A DNA stretch of 64,000 bases from WHSV01 sp050694055 (lineage in GTDB: Bacteria; Actinomycetota; CADDZG01; WHSQ01), in contig JBOGWX010000053.1 in assembly GCA_050694055.1 (NCBI GenBank), positions 62,001 to 126,000 on the forward strand, written 5' to 3'. Position 1 is the stretch's first letter. Each line of letters begins with the position of its first letter. A model generated the notes under the pieces. The model was given only the letters and a program-made list of their open reading frames with translations, was not told the origin of the DNA and made no database searches. Of the stretch, positions 26,698 through 35,760 are shown one piece after another. Position numbers and translations under genes: made by a program.

Positions 26698-27219
26698 CTA
26701 GCTCACCAAGCCGTCGGGCGGGTCGATGGTTACGCGGCGAGCCTCGAGGTCCACTTGCACCACTATCTCTTTCACCAACGGGACGAGGTACGTGCGCCCG
26801 TCGTGCTCCACGGATAGCAGGTCCTGGACCGGCCCCCCCACGACGCTCGAGACCTCACCGACCTCATCGCCGGAGCCGGTCACGACCGCGCAGCCCACGA
26901 GCTCGTGCTGCCAGTACTGATCGCCGGTTAGCCGTCGCTGCTGCTCCTCGGTGATGTAGACGGGGCCCCTCAGCTCTTCGGCTGCACTGCGCGTGTCGAT
27001 GCCCTCGAACTTCACCAGGAGACGACTGCCCTTGTGGGTGTGGGAGCTCTCGATCACCAGAGGGCTCCCATCGGCGCGCACCAAGCGAGCTCCGGGATCC
27101 CAGCGATGGGGGTCGTCCGAGATGGGGACCATGTAGACGGCGCCACGGATGCCGTGCGGCTTGCCGATTTCGCCTGCGAGAGCAAGGCGGAGGTGGCCGG
27201 GTCCGGGCCCGTCCGTCAG
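26698..27219 (-). CDS. rimM: Ribosome maturation factor RimM (probable CTG start)
   Basis: About 173 residues. LAGEIGKPHGIRGAVYMVPI is the RimM N-terminal signature and the PRC-barrel C-terminus (QYWQHELVGCAVVTGSGDEV, then LSVEHDGRTYLVPLV) is intact. It binds S19 and assists 30S head maturation. There is no in-frame ATG, GTG or TTG between the khpA stop region and the conserved core; earlier canonical starts would lie deep inside khpA. The CTG at 27219 overlaps the khpA TGA as CTGA, with GAGGTGG upstream, mirroring the ATGA/GTGA overlaps elsewhere in this window. The start call is an inference; the gene identity is firm. Confidence 0.88.
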   Translation of the reverse strand: MTDGPGPGHLRLALAGEIGKPHGIRGAVYMVPISDDPHRWDPGARLVRADGSPLVIESSHTHKGSRLLVKFEGIDTRSAAEELRGPVYITEEQQRRLTGDQYWQHELVGCAVVTGSGDEVGEVSSVVGGPVQDLLSVEHDGRTYLVPLVKEIVVQVDLEARRVTIDPPDGLVS

Positions 27220-27452
27220 TCCACCACCTCGACCATCACGGAGCCTCCACTCCGCTGCCCCGCGGCGCGTGCCAGCGTCCGCAACGACCGAATGATGCGC
27301 CCCTGTTTGCCGATGATCTTGCCCATGTCGTCGGGATGGACGCTCACCTCGAGCACGGTTGCGCCTCCCTCGCCCTCGACTTCGGTTATCGAGACGTCGT
27401 CGGGGTTGTCGACCAGCCAGGGGGTGACGTACTCGAGAAATTGCGCGGTCAT
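27216..27452 (-). CDS. khpA: KH-domain RNA-binding protein KhpA
   Basis: 78 residues, one KH domain. The GKIIGKQGRIIRSLRTLA loop contains the GxxG RNA-binding motif (GKQG). KhpA pairs with KhpB (EloR/Jag) in Gram-positives to bind RNA and influence cell division. The ATG at 27452 overlaps the rpsP stop by 4 bp. Confidence 0.94.
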   Translation of the reverse strand: MTAQFLEYVTPWLVDNPDDVSITEVEGEGGATVLEVSVHPDDMGKIIGKQGRIIRSLRTLARAAGQRSGGSVMVEVVD

Positions 27453-27904
27453 TGCTTCTCCTGCTCCTCGGAGCCGGAGTCTGCGGAATCATCCGCCTCG
27501 GGGGCGGCATCCTCCTGGTCCTGGGCTTCCGGCAGGTCGGCGGGCTCCTCGCCCGGGGGCGTCTCGGGCGCCTCGTCGGAGGTGGTCACCGAGGCGGCGG
27601 CGGTGGCGCGCTTGCGCACCTCCTCCTGCGTGGGAGGGGCCGGCGGCGTCTCGCCGGTGAACTCGGCCCAGGTTCCCGAGATGCGCATGAGGTTCTTGAC
27701 GGTGTTGGACGGCTGGGCGCCCTGGCCCAACCAGTACACCGCACGCTCCGAATCGATGACGATCTCCGACGGATCACGCCGGGGTTGGTAGTGGCCGATC
27801 GACTCGATGATCCGGCCGTCACGCGGGCTCCGCGAGTCAGCCACGACCACTCGGTACGACGGCTGCTTCGTTTTGCCGACGCGCATCAACCTGATCTTGA
27901 CCAT
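27449..27904 (-). CDS. rpsP: 30S ribosomal protein S16 with long acidic C-terminal tail
   Basis: 151 residues. Residues 1-80 are standard S16: MVKIRLMRVGKTKQPSYRVV, then ESIGHYQPRRDP, then WLGQGAQPSNTV. Residues about 88-151 are a disordered Glu/Asp/Pro/Ala tail (DEAPETPPGEEPADLPEAQD and onward). Extended S16 proteins are known in actinobacteria, but this tail nearly doubles the 82-residue E. coli protein. The ATG at 27904 is the start that aligns with the family. Confidence 0.96.
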   Translation of the reverse strand: MVKIRLMRVGKTKQPSYRVVVADSRSPRDGRIIESIGHYQPRRDPSEIVIDSERAVYWLGQGAQPSNTVKNLMRISGTWAEFTGETPPAPPTQEEVRKRATAAASVTTSDEAPETPPGEEPADLPEAQDQEDAAPEADDSADSGSEEQEKQ

Positions 27905-28153
27905 GTTTCTCCTTACAGACTTGCTGGAAAGGGATTTACAGCGACAAGGAAGCCTACCAGCAGCCCGGAGCGGTCCGGCGAGGGTCATGGGCGTAGACGA
28001 CCGGCGAGCCGCGGACGTTCGACCGTCACCGACACCCGTCGTCGTTATTGGTCGAAAGAGTGGCGGTACCAACTCCGATGCGGCCCCCGAAGCCGCTCTG
28101 CGTATCCATTCACCCCTTCGCTGCCCGGTTTTGTTCGCCGCACCAGCAGAAGC

Positions 28154-29506
28154 TCAGAAGCCCATGCCGGGGGGCAGGTTCATGCCCTTGGGGAGCTTCG
28201 CCTTAGCCTTGCCGCCGCCTGACATCATCTTCATCATCTTGCGCACCTGGTCGAACTGCTTGACCAGCTTGTTGACCTCCTGGATCGAGGTCCCGGAGCC
28301 GACCGCGATGCGCTTGCGCCGGCTCCCGTTGAGCACCTGGGGGTTGTTGCGCTCCTGGGCGGTCATCGAGCGGATGATGGCCTCGATCTTGGGCATCTGG
28401 TTGTCGATCTGGTCGTCGGCCACCGGCAGCTTCGACATCCCGGGCATCATGCCGAGCACCTGGCTCATGGGCCCCATCTTCTTGAGCGCCTGCATCTGGG
28501 TGAGGAAGTCCTCGAAGGTGAACTCCGCCTTGCGGAGCTTGGCCTCCATCTCCTTGGCCTCGGCTTCGTCGAAGGCCGACTCGGCCTTCTCGATCAGCGT
28601 GAGCACGTCGCCCATTCCGAGAATCCGGCTCGCCATGCGGTCGGGATAAAACGGCTCGAGGTCGCCGAGCTTCTCGCCGACTCCCGCGAACTTGATCGGC
28701 CGGCCCGTGACGAATGCCATCGACAGCGCAGCACCGCCGCGTGCATCGCCGTCGAGCTTGGTCAGCACCACGCCCGTGACCTCGACCTCCTCGAGGAAGG
28801 ACTCGGCGACGTTGACGGCGTCCTGACCGGTCATGGCATCGCACACGAGCAGGATCTCGGTGGGCTCGACGGCGTGGGCCACCGCGCCGAGCTCCTTCAT
28901 GAGCTCCGGATCGACGTGCATCCGGCCCGCGGTGTCGACGATGAGGTCGCTGTAGCCCTCGTTGCCGGCGTGCTCCAGAGCGCGTCCCGCAACGCCGGCG
29001 GCGTCGTGGTTCGGGGCGTCGGGCTCGGCGTGGACCGGGACCCCGACCTGTTCGCCAAGGAGCTGGAGCTGGCGGATCGCGGCCGGACGGCGGAGGTCGC
29101 AGGCGGCGAGAATCGGTTTGCGGCCCTGGCTCTTGAGCAGGCGTGCCAGTTTCCCGGCGGCCGTCGTCTTACCCGAGCCCTGGAGACCCGCCATGAGGAT
29201 GACGCGCGGGGGCCGGGAGGTGACCTCGAGCCCGACGTTGGCTTCGCCGAGGATGTCTACAAGCGCCTCGTTGACGATCTTGATGACCTGCTGGGCCGGG
29301 GTGAGGCTCTTGTGGATCTCGGCGCCCTGGGCGCGTTCACGCACATCTTTCACGAATGCCTTCACCACCCGAAGCGAGACGTCTGCCTCGAGCAGCGCAA
29401 GGCGGATCTCCCGCAGCACCTCGTCGACTTGTTTCTCGTTGAGGCGACCGCGCGACTTGAGCCGCGTGAAGATGTCGTCGAGCCGGTTGGACAGGGAGTC
29501 GAACAT
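28154..29506 (-). CDS. ffh: Signal recognition particle protein Ffh (SRP54 GTPase)
   Basis: 450 residues. N domain, then G domain with Walker A GLQGSGKTTAAGKLA, DLRRPAAIRQL, DTAGRMHVD and TKLDGDARGG motifs, then a Met-rich M domain (MKKMMSGG-type C-terminus, FLTQMQALKKMGPMSQVLGM) that binds signal peptides and 4.5S RNA. It acts with FtsY, encoded 300 bp upstream, in co-translational membrane targeting. Confidence 0.98.
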   Translation of the reverse strand: MFDSLSNRLDDIFTRLKSRGRLNEKQVDEVLREIRLALLEADVSLRVVKAFVKDVRERAQGAEIHKSLTPAQQVIKIVNEALVDILGEANVGLEVTSRPPRVILMAGLQGSGKTTAAGKLARLLKSQGRKPILAACDLRRPAAIRQLQLLGEQVGVPVHAEPDAPNHDAAGVAGRALEHAGNEGYSDLIVDTAGRMHVDPELMKELGAVAHAVEPTEILLVCDAMTGQDAVNVAESFLEEVEVTGVVLTKLDGDARGGAALSMAFVTGRPIKFAGVGEKLGDLEPFYPDRMASRILGMGDVLTLIEKAESAFDEAEAKEMEAKLRKAEFTFEDFLTQMQALKKMGPMSQVLGMMPGMSKLPVADDQIDNQMPKIEAIIRSMTAQERNNPQVLNGSRRKRIAVGSGTSIQEVNKLVKQFDQVRKMMKMMSGGGKAKAKLPKGMNLPPGMGF

Positions 29507-29534
29507 CTGAATCCTTAGTGAGCTTGGCGGCTCA

Positions 29535-29813
29535 CTACCTTACGGCGAGCACAGTCCCTACCGCGATCATCGCGACTCCGACCCTGGTTCCGATGAACTG
29601 GATCCGGCGCTGGCGTTCCGCAGGCTCGGGCGTCAGCTCGCGCTCGACCCTGGAGACGCCCACCAGCCACACCCCGAAGCCCACCAGCAGGGCCCCGGCC
29701 AGGCTGCGGGGCTCGAGCAAGCGATAGGCGAGGTAGCCGAGCGCCAGGGCGGCGAGCCGCATCAGCAGGCGCCGCTTCTCGTCGATGCGTGGTGGCTCGC
29801 TCGGACCGGCCAT
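29535..29813 (-). CDS. Small membrane protein of unknown function between ftsY and ffh
   Basis: 92 residues with predicted membrane segments at about 17-33, 37-52 and 73-90, and a charged loop RVERELTPEPAERQRRIQF between the latter two. It starts with ATG 7 bp after the ftsY stop and ends 28 bp before ffh, so it belongs to the ftsY-ffh transcript. No family recognised. Confidence 0.7.
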   Translation of the reverse strand: MAGPSEPPRIDEKRRLLMRLAALALGYLAYRLLEPRSLAGALLVGFGVWLVGVSRVERELTPEPAERQRRIQFIGTRVGVAMIAVGTVLAVR

Positions 29814-29820
29814 GTCGGCG

Positions 29821-30900
29821 CTACGACAGGATGGCGTCGACGTACGCCTTGGGATCGAACGGCTCGAGATCGTCGATTCCCTCGCCGATCCCGATGAGCT
29901 TGATGGGTATGTCCAGCTCGTCCTCGATGGTCAGCGCGATGCCGCCTTTGGCGGTCCCGTCGAGCTTGGTCAGCACCACCCCCGTCACGCCGGCGGTCGC
30001 AGCGAATTCCCTCGCCTGGTTGAGCCCGTTCTGTCCGGCGGTGGCGTCGATGACCAGCAGCGACTCTTGAACCGTCCCCTCTTTCTCGATCACGCGGCGG
30101 ACCTTGGCGAGCTCGTCCATCAACGGAGTCTTCGTGTGCAGTCGCCCGGCGGTATCGACCAGCAGGACGTCCAGGGCGCGCGCCTTGGCAAACTTGTAGG
30201 CGTCGAACGCCACGGCGCCGGGGTCCGCTCCCGGCTGGTGCTTCACGAGATGCGCCCCGGACCGCTCTCCCCAAACCCCCAGTTGCTCATCCGCCGCAGC
30301 GCGAAAGGTGTCGGCCGCGGCGAGCGCCACCTTTCTGCCCTCTCGCCGCAGGTTGCCGGCAAGCTTTCCGATGGTCGTGGTCTTGCCCGTGCCATTGACC
30401 CCCACGATCAGCCACACCGTGGGACGGTCGTCCGAATAGGTGAGGTCGCGTGGCTTGGAGGTATCGAAGAGAGCCACGAGCTCCTCGTTGAGCACGGCCA
30501 TGACCTCGTCGGGATCCTTGATCCTGCGGGCGCGGGCCTGCTCCCGCAGGTCCTCCACGATCTTGGTCGCAGTGGCGACGCCGATGTCGGCCTGGATGAG
30601 CGCCGCCTCGACGTCCTCCCAGGTGTCCTCGTCGGCGGTCTGCCCGAGCGCATCGGCGAGCCGTCCGGAGATGAACTTGCGGCTCTTGGCCAGGCGTTCC
30701 CGCAGCGGCGGTCGCACCGTGGGCTCTAACGGCGCCTCGGCGATCGCTGCGGTGTGCAGCTCGGGCGCCGCAGCTCTCTCCGGCTCTTCGAGGACGTCGG
30801 CGTCGTCCGACGGCGCGCGGCGGGCTACGAACGCGATCACTCCTACGAGGGCCACGAGGCCCACGACGATCAGCAGCTCAGGAAGCATTCCCTCGGGCAT
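29821..30900 (-). CDS. ftsY: Signal recognition particle receptor FtsY
   Basis: 359 residues. An N-terminal membrane anchor (about 6-26, LPELLIVVGLVALVGVIAFV) and acidic linker replace the long E. coli A domain, as usual in actinobacteria. The NG GTPase follows: GVNGTGKTTTIGKLA, AADTFRAAADEQL, DTAGRLHTKTPLMDEL, TKLDGTAKGG. It docks the ribosome-SRP complex at the membrane. Start could be at residue 1 or the Met at residue 5. It follows smc with a 31-bp spacer. Confidence 0.97.
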   Translation of the reverse strand: MPEGMLPELLIVVGLVALVGVIAFVARRAPSDDADVLEEPERAAAPELHTAAIAEAPLEPTVRPPLRERLAKSRKFISGRLADALGQTADEDTWEDVEAALIQADIGVATATKIVEDLREQARARRIKDPDEVMAVLNEELVALFDTSKPRDLTYSDDRPTVWLIVGVNGTGKTTTIGKLAGNLRREGRKVALAAADTFRAAADEQLGVWGERSGAHLVKHQPGADPGAVAFDAYKFAKARALDVLLVDTAGRLHTKTPLMDELAKVRRVIEKEGTVQESLLVIDATAGQNGLNQAREFAATAGVTGVVLTKLDGTAKGGIALTIEDELDIPIKLIGIGEGIDDLEPFDPKAYVDAILS

Positions 30901-30931
30901 GCACTGAGGCTAAACGACACCGGATTCGTTA

Positions 30932-33900
30932 TCACGTGCGCGCCGCGGGGGCGCTTTCCCGGGCGAGGCGGTCGACGTCCTCCATGCGCTTGGCCACGAC
31001 GCTCGACATGCCCTCACGCATCGTCACCCCGTAGAGCACGTCCGCCGCCTCCATCGTCCGCTTCTGGTGGGTCACGATCAGCACCTGAGCATTGGCCTCG
31101 AGCTCGCGGACGAGCCCGATGAAGCGCAGCAGGTTCACGTCGTCCAGCGCGGCCTCGACCTCGTCGAGCAGATAGAACGGCGAGGGCCTGGAGCGGAAGA
31201 TGGCGAAGAGAAAGGCCAGTGCGACCAGCGCGCGCTCCCCTCCCGACAGCAGCGACAGCTTGCGCACGTTCTTGCCGGGGGGCCTTGCCTCGACCTCGAT
31301 GCCCGAGTTCAGCAGGTCCTCGGGATCGGTCAGCTTGAGTGCGCCCGACCCTCCGGGGAAGAGCCGCGTGAACACCACTTCGAACTCGCGGGCGACGTCT
31401 TCGTAGGCCGACGAGAAGGCCTCGACGATGGTCTGATCGACCTCACGCACGATCTTCAGGAGATCACGCTTCGAGCTTTCGAGGTCGCCCATCTGATCCA
31501 CGAGGAACGTCTCGCGCTGCGCGGCCTCGGCGTACTCCTCGGCCGCGTTGGGATTGACGGCACCGAGCCGCTTGAGCTCGCGCTCCAGAGCCTCGACGCG
31601 CGCGCGACTGGTGGCCTCGTCCTCGGCGTCGAGACGCTCGAGCGATTTGAGATCTTCCACCCCGAGCCCCCACTCGTCGAGGGCGCGCTCCCCCAAAGCC
31701 TCCATGCGGGCCCGCATCTCGGCCCGGCGAATCTCCGCCTCGTTCCGACGCCTGGCGGCATCCGCCAGGTGGTCCTCGAGCTCGCGCTCGCGCCTGCGCA
31801 GTGAAGCGAGACGCTCGTCTGCGGCCTGCGCTCTCCTACGTGTGTCGGCGGCCCGGCTCTCGGCCTCGGCCGCCCACTCCGCGGCTCGCCGGGCTGCGGT
31901 CAGCGCGGTCTCGGATACGGCTCGAGCGCGCGCCCGCGCCGCGCTCAGCGAGGCGCGCAGCTCGGCGAGACCCTCCAGCGCGGTCTGGGCCTCCGCTATC
32001 CCGGCCTCCGCCTCCTCCAGGCGAGCGGTGGCAGAGAGCACGCGCTCCTGTGCGCCGCGCGCCTCCATGGCGCCATCGGCTGCGACCCGTCCCGCCTCTT
32101 CGGCTTCGGACCGAGCCGCTGCCAGCCTTCGCTCGGCCGTCTCACGAGCCGCTTTCGCCTCATCTAGGGCTTGGCGGTGGGCGGGGAGAACGGCCCGCTC
32201 CTCGATGGCGGAGCGCTCCGCTTGCGCCAGTGCCTCTTGCACCCGGGCGAGCTCTTCGTTCAGGGCCGCAAGCTCGATCTCGCGCGTCTCCCGCTGGCGA
32301 CGTCTGCCGGCAAGTCGCTCCGTTGCGGCCGACATGTGTGCGTCCAGTCTGCGCAGGTCCTCGTCGTGGCGAGCCACCACCTGCCACGCCTCTTCGACCG
32401 AGGCGTCCGCTCCCGCCACGATGCGCAGCGCCTGTTGCTCGTCCGCCGATGCCACCCCGGCCTGCTCGCGCGCGCGTTCGAGGAGTGGCTCGAGGCGCGC
32501 CGCCGCCGCTGGGATGTCGGCGACGACGCCCGCGACCTCCTCGAGCGCTTCGAGGCGCGCCTCGGCGGCGGCCTGCTGCGCGTGGCTGGCGTTGAGTCTC
32601 TCCTTGAGTCCCTCGGCACGTTCGCGCCGGGTCTCGAGCTCCATTTCGGCTCCGGCCGCCAGCTCGGTAACGCGATCGAGCTCGGCCTCGAAGTCGGAGA
32701 CCTCTCTCTCAGCGCCGGCCAGCGCCGCCGCATCCGAGCTGACCTCGCGTGCACGCACCTCTCTTCGCTCGGTAGCCGCGTGCACCCGTGCTTCGAGTGA
32801 GCCCAGCGTCTGACGGCCGGCCGACTCGCTGCCCTCGGCCCGCACCAGGTCTTGTGCCGCCGCCGTCTCGCCGCCGCGCGCCTCCACCAGCGCCCGCTCC
32901 GCCTCCTGCTGCGTGCTCCGGGCGCGATCCGCTTCACGGCGCAGCTCAACCGCGCGCGCCGCAGAGATCGCCGACTGCGTCTGGAGCCCTGCCGACTCGC
33001 GGCTCCAACGATCGCGCTCCGCCTCGAGCAGGCGGAGGCGCTCGCGGTAACCCTCCTCGGTCTCGGCGGCGAGCCGCGCGGTGATGCGTTGCGCCCTCTC
33101 GTCGGCGAGCCGGCCGAGGCTCTCGAGCCGGTCCGCCGACCGCCCCATCCGGTGGGCCGTTTGCTGTTGCTCGTCCGCCGTCGCGGCGATGTCCTCCCGC
33201 TCGCCGGAGGCGCTTTCCAGCAGGGCCCGCACGTTGCCGAGCTCGTCCGACAGCAGCGTGGTCTTGCGCTCCTCGGACTCCACATCGAGGGCGACCTCGT
33301 CGAAGCTGAGCTGATGTATCTCCGTCGCGGCGAGCCGCTGTCGAAGCTCGCGCTGCTCGCTCATGAGCTCGGAGTAGCGCGAGGCCGCGTTCGCCTGTCG
33401 CTTCAGGGGCCTGAGCCCTCTGCGCAGCTCCGTCAGCACGTCGTTGAGTCGCATGAGGTTGTCGTCAACGCGCTCGAGCTTTCTGAGCGCCCTTTCTTTG
33501 CGGCGCTTGAACTTTCCGATCTGGGCCGCCTCTTCGATGAACGTCCGCCGGTCCTCGGCCCTGGCTTGCAGCACCGCGTCCAGGTTGCCCTGTCCCACGA
33601 CGGTGTGGATACTGCGGCCCACACCGGTGTCGCTGAGCAACTCCGTGACGTCGAGCAGACGGCAGGCCGCCCCGTTGATCCGGTACTCCGAGCCACCCGA
33701 GCGGTCGGCCACGCGGCTGATGGTTACCTCGGCGAGATCGAGGGGCAGAAGCCCCGACGAGTTGTCGAAGGTCAGGGCGACCTCTGCGAGGCCGAGGCGG
33801 GACTGCGACTCGGACCCGGCGAAGATCACGTCCTCCATCGAGCCGGAGCGCAGGGTCGAGGGGGCCTGGGCCCCCAGGACCCACGAGAGCGCATCCGAGA

Positions 33901-34018
33901 TGTTGGATTTGCCGGACCCGTTGGGGCCCACCACGACGTTGACGCCGCGCTCGAACTCTAGGACGGTGGGCGCCGCGAAGGACTTGAACCCGGCCAGTTT
34001 GAGGCGCTTGACATACAT
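30932..34018 (-). CDS. smc: Chromosome segregation SMC protein lacking a recognisable hinge domain
   Basis: 1028 residues from the ATG at 34018 (MYVKRLKLAGFKSFAAPTVL). Head parts are complete: Walker A GPNGSGKSN (31-39), signature LSLLSGGERA (921-930) and Walker B FYLLDEVEAALDD (948-960). Between them are two coiled-coil arms of similar length, about 170-495 and 555-850. In the centre, where a ~150-residue hinge normally sits, only about 60 residues (496-555, GVVADIPAAAARLEPLL to WQVVARHDED) separate the arms. They lack the Gly-rich dimerisation motifs of SMC hinges. Canonical bacterial SMC has about 1150-1200 residues, so the deficit matches a missing hinge. The position before ftsY and after acyP/mutM/rnc is the conserved actinobacterial locus, so this is the orthologue, not RecN or SbcC. 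Confidence 0.93.
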   Translation of the reverse strand: MYVKRLKLAGFKSFAAPTVLEFERGVNVVVGPNGSGKSNISDALSWVLGAQAPSTLRSGSMEDVIFAGSESQSRLGLAEVALTFDNSSGLLPLDLAEVTISRVADRSGGSEYRINGAACRLLDVTELLSDTGVGRSIHTVVGQGNLDAVLQARAEDRRTFIEEAAQIGKFKRRKERALRKLERVDDNLMRLNDVLTELRRGLRPLKRQANAASRYSELMSEQRELRQRLAATEIHQLSFDEVALDVESEERKTTLLSDELGNVRALLESASGEREDIAATADEQQQTAHRMGRSADRLESLGRLADERAQRITARLAAETEEGYRERLRLLEAERDRWSRESAGLQTQSAISAARAVELRREADRARSTQQEAERALVEARGGETAAAQDLVRAEGSESAGRQTLGSLEARVHAATERREVRAREVSSDAAALAGAEREVSDFEAELDRVTELAAGAEMELETRRERAEGLKERLNASHAQQAAAEARLEALEEVAGVVADIPAAAARLEPLLERAREQAGVASADEQQALRIVAGADASVEEAWQVVARHDEDLRRLDAHMSAATERLAGRRRQRETREIELAALNEELARVQEALAQAERSAIEERAVLPAHRQALDEAKAARETAERRLAAARSEAEEAGRVAADGAMEARGAQERVLSATARLEEAEAGIAEAQTALEGLAELRASLSAARARARAVSETALTAARRAAEWAAEAESRAADTRRRAQAADERLASLRRRERELEDHLADAARRRNEAEIRRAEMRARMEALGERALDEWGLGVEDLKSLERLDAEDEATSRARVEALERELKRLGAVNPNAAEEYAEAAQRETFLVDQMGDLESSKRDLLKIVREVDQTIVEAFSSAYEDVAREFEVVFTRLFPGGSGALKLTDPEDLLNSGIEVEARPPGKNVRKLSLLSGGERALVALAFLFAIFRSRPSPFYLLDEVEAALDDVNLLRFIGLVRELEANAQVLIVTHQKRTMEAADVLYGVTMREGMSSVVAKRMEDVDRLARESAPAART

Positions 34019-34348
34019 CCGGAACAAGTTAGCAGCGGTCGGGCAGCCCTCAGTGGCAATCCAGGGTCCTTCTGCAAGTATCAGCAGCACAACTCAACTG
34101 GCTCGCCACCTGACGGCGAAACCAACGCGGTTCAAGTGGTTGTAGCTAGGGGACCTCGCCGGCGCCGTCGTCGACCAGCGTCAAGTTGGGGGCGGCGTCG
34201 TAGGCGAAACTCATGACGGTCAGGTCGGACATTGAGCAGCATTAACCACGCGACCTGCTTCGCTCGCTGTTCATTCCGCTCTCATCCCCAGCTTCGAGGT
34301 AACCGTCCGCATTTCCCATCTCTCGGTTTAGTACAATCATCTCGGGGA
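34019..34348. other. 330-bp intergenic region upstream of smc
   Basis: It holds the smc leader and the 3' flank of the sulfatase locus. A 28-codon minus-strand frame at 34146-34232 (MSDLTVMSFAYDAAPNLTLV and onward) has no ribosome-binding site and I do not count it as a gene. The part nearest the sulfatase is less G+C-rich and may be residue of the inserted segment. No clear promoter or terminator seen. Confidence 0.4.
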
Positions 34349-35760
34349 TCAAGGACAGGACGAGCCCGAACAGGCTCTGTCCTCCGCAAGCTGCTGTGAG
34401 AGGGCTTCGAGGTCCACTCCCGGCGGCGCGCCCTCGTAAAGCAGGTTCTCGAGCTGCCAGGGGTCTGCGGTCAGGTCGTAGTACTCGCGGAACGTAACCG
34501 TCGTTTCGTCTTCCTCGTAGTACTCGACGTACTGGTAGTGAGGCGTGCGCAGCGACGACCAGGTCGGCACGTTGAACTTCGGGATTTGCCAGAACTCGGT
34601 GAGCAAGCGGTCCCGCTGCCAGGTCTGATCGATCAGAGAGCGGCCGTCCATCGGATAGGCGGGATCCGGAGTCGCGCCGATCGCTTCGAGCACCGATGGT
34701 GCGAGATCGAGGTTGGTAACGATGCGGTCGTCTACCGCGCGCGCCGTTCTCCCCGGCCAGCGGATGAACAATGGGATCCGCAGGGAGTACGTGTAGGGGG
34801 TCAACTTCCCGTTCCGCCCGTGCTCACCCCAGTGGATCCCGTTGTCCGAAGTGAACAGCGCGAGCGTGTTGTGGAGCTCGTCTTGACGCTTCAGCTTGTG
34901 CAGCAGCTTCCCGACGAGATCGTCTACGGACATGAGACTCCGAAGCTGGCTGCGTCGCTTTCTATGTATCTGCCTGAGCGAGGTCTCGCTGTTCTGCAGG
35001 TAGGGAGGCTTGTCAGACTTGTCCTCCTCCAGCACCGCAGGGTTGGGCTTCCAAGAGGGGACCTTCTTCTTCGCATAGGCGCGCGCAGGGGTCGCCGGAC
35101 CATGCGGCGCAAAGGTCGAGACGTAGAGAAACCAGGGCCTGGAGTCTCTCTTCTCGAACCAATCTAGGTAAAGGGCGGCGCGATCCGCGATGTACTTGGT
35201 CGAATACCTCGAGATCTTGCGGACCTCACCCTGACGTTGAACGTCACGCCGTAGTAGCCCCTCGATCCGCCTGCGAAGGCCCGAGAGAAGCTCGACCATT
35301 TGTCAAAATAGGGCGGGTCGTCACTGACATCCCACGAGTTGAAGTACTTGCCGGCAAGCGCAGTCCGGTAGCCGGCGCGCTTCAGGTATGCCTGGATGGT
35401 CGAGTCCTGTGCGAAGCTGCTGGGATCCGTCAGGTTCCGCAGCAGACCGTGATTGTGAGCGTAGCGGCCGGTGAAGATGGATCCTCGTGCGGGACAGCAG
35501 AGTGGCGTCGTGGCGTAAGCCTGAGGGTACCTGACGCCCTTTCGCTTGATCCAACGGCGAGTCTTGGGCATCACCCTCATGGTGTGGGTGGCTCTCTGGT
35601 CGTCGGTGACGATGAAGAGGATGTTGGGGAGCCGCGCTTGCGAGGTTCCCTCCCGCCGGCTCCCTCGCGCCGAGAGGTCCGACGTGGCGGGAGCCACTAC
35701 CAGACTCAAGGTCATCATGAGTGCAGCTATAAGGCTGAAGGCCGGCCTTGGAAACCTCAA
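34349..35760 (-). pseudogene. Sulfatase (alkaline-phosphatase superfamily) split by a single-base frameshift
   Basis: The first segment (35760 down to about 35234) encodes a signal peptide (FSLIAALMMTLSLVVAPATS), LPNILFIVTDDQRATHTMRV with metal Asp residues, and PLCCPARGSIFTGRYAHNHG, the C-x-P-x-R formylglycine site. The second segment, in another frame from about 35233 down to 34349, continues with WFLYVSTFAPHGPATPA, FTSDNGIHWGEHGRNGKLTP and LDLAPSVLEAIGATPD, typical sulfatase C-terminal motifs. Around 35233/35234 the text reads TTCAACGTCAGGGTGAG; one extra base after AACGT would join the frames, giving about 470 residues. It is either a recent null mutation or a sequencing error. The start is a TTG at 35760. 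The gene interrupts the usual acyP-smc adjacency, so it was probably inserted. Confidence 0.85.

Noticed and set aside
31548..32813. 421-codon Ser/Arg/Ala-rich open frame on the plus strand
   Set aside because: It is antisense to the smc coiled coil; low-complexity composition and lack of a ribosome-binding site show it is a by-product of G+C-rich codon use.
34146..34232. 28-residue open frame upstream of smc
   Set aside because: No ribosome-binding site, no family resemblance and a position in a decayed spacer; insufficient to call a gene.
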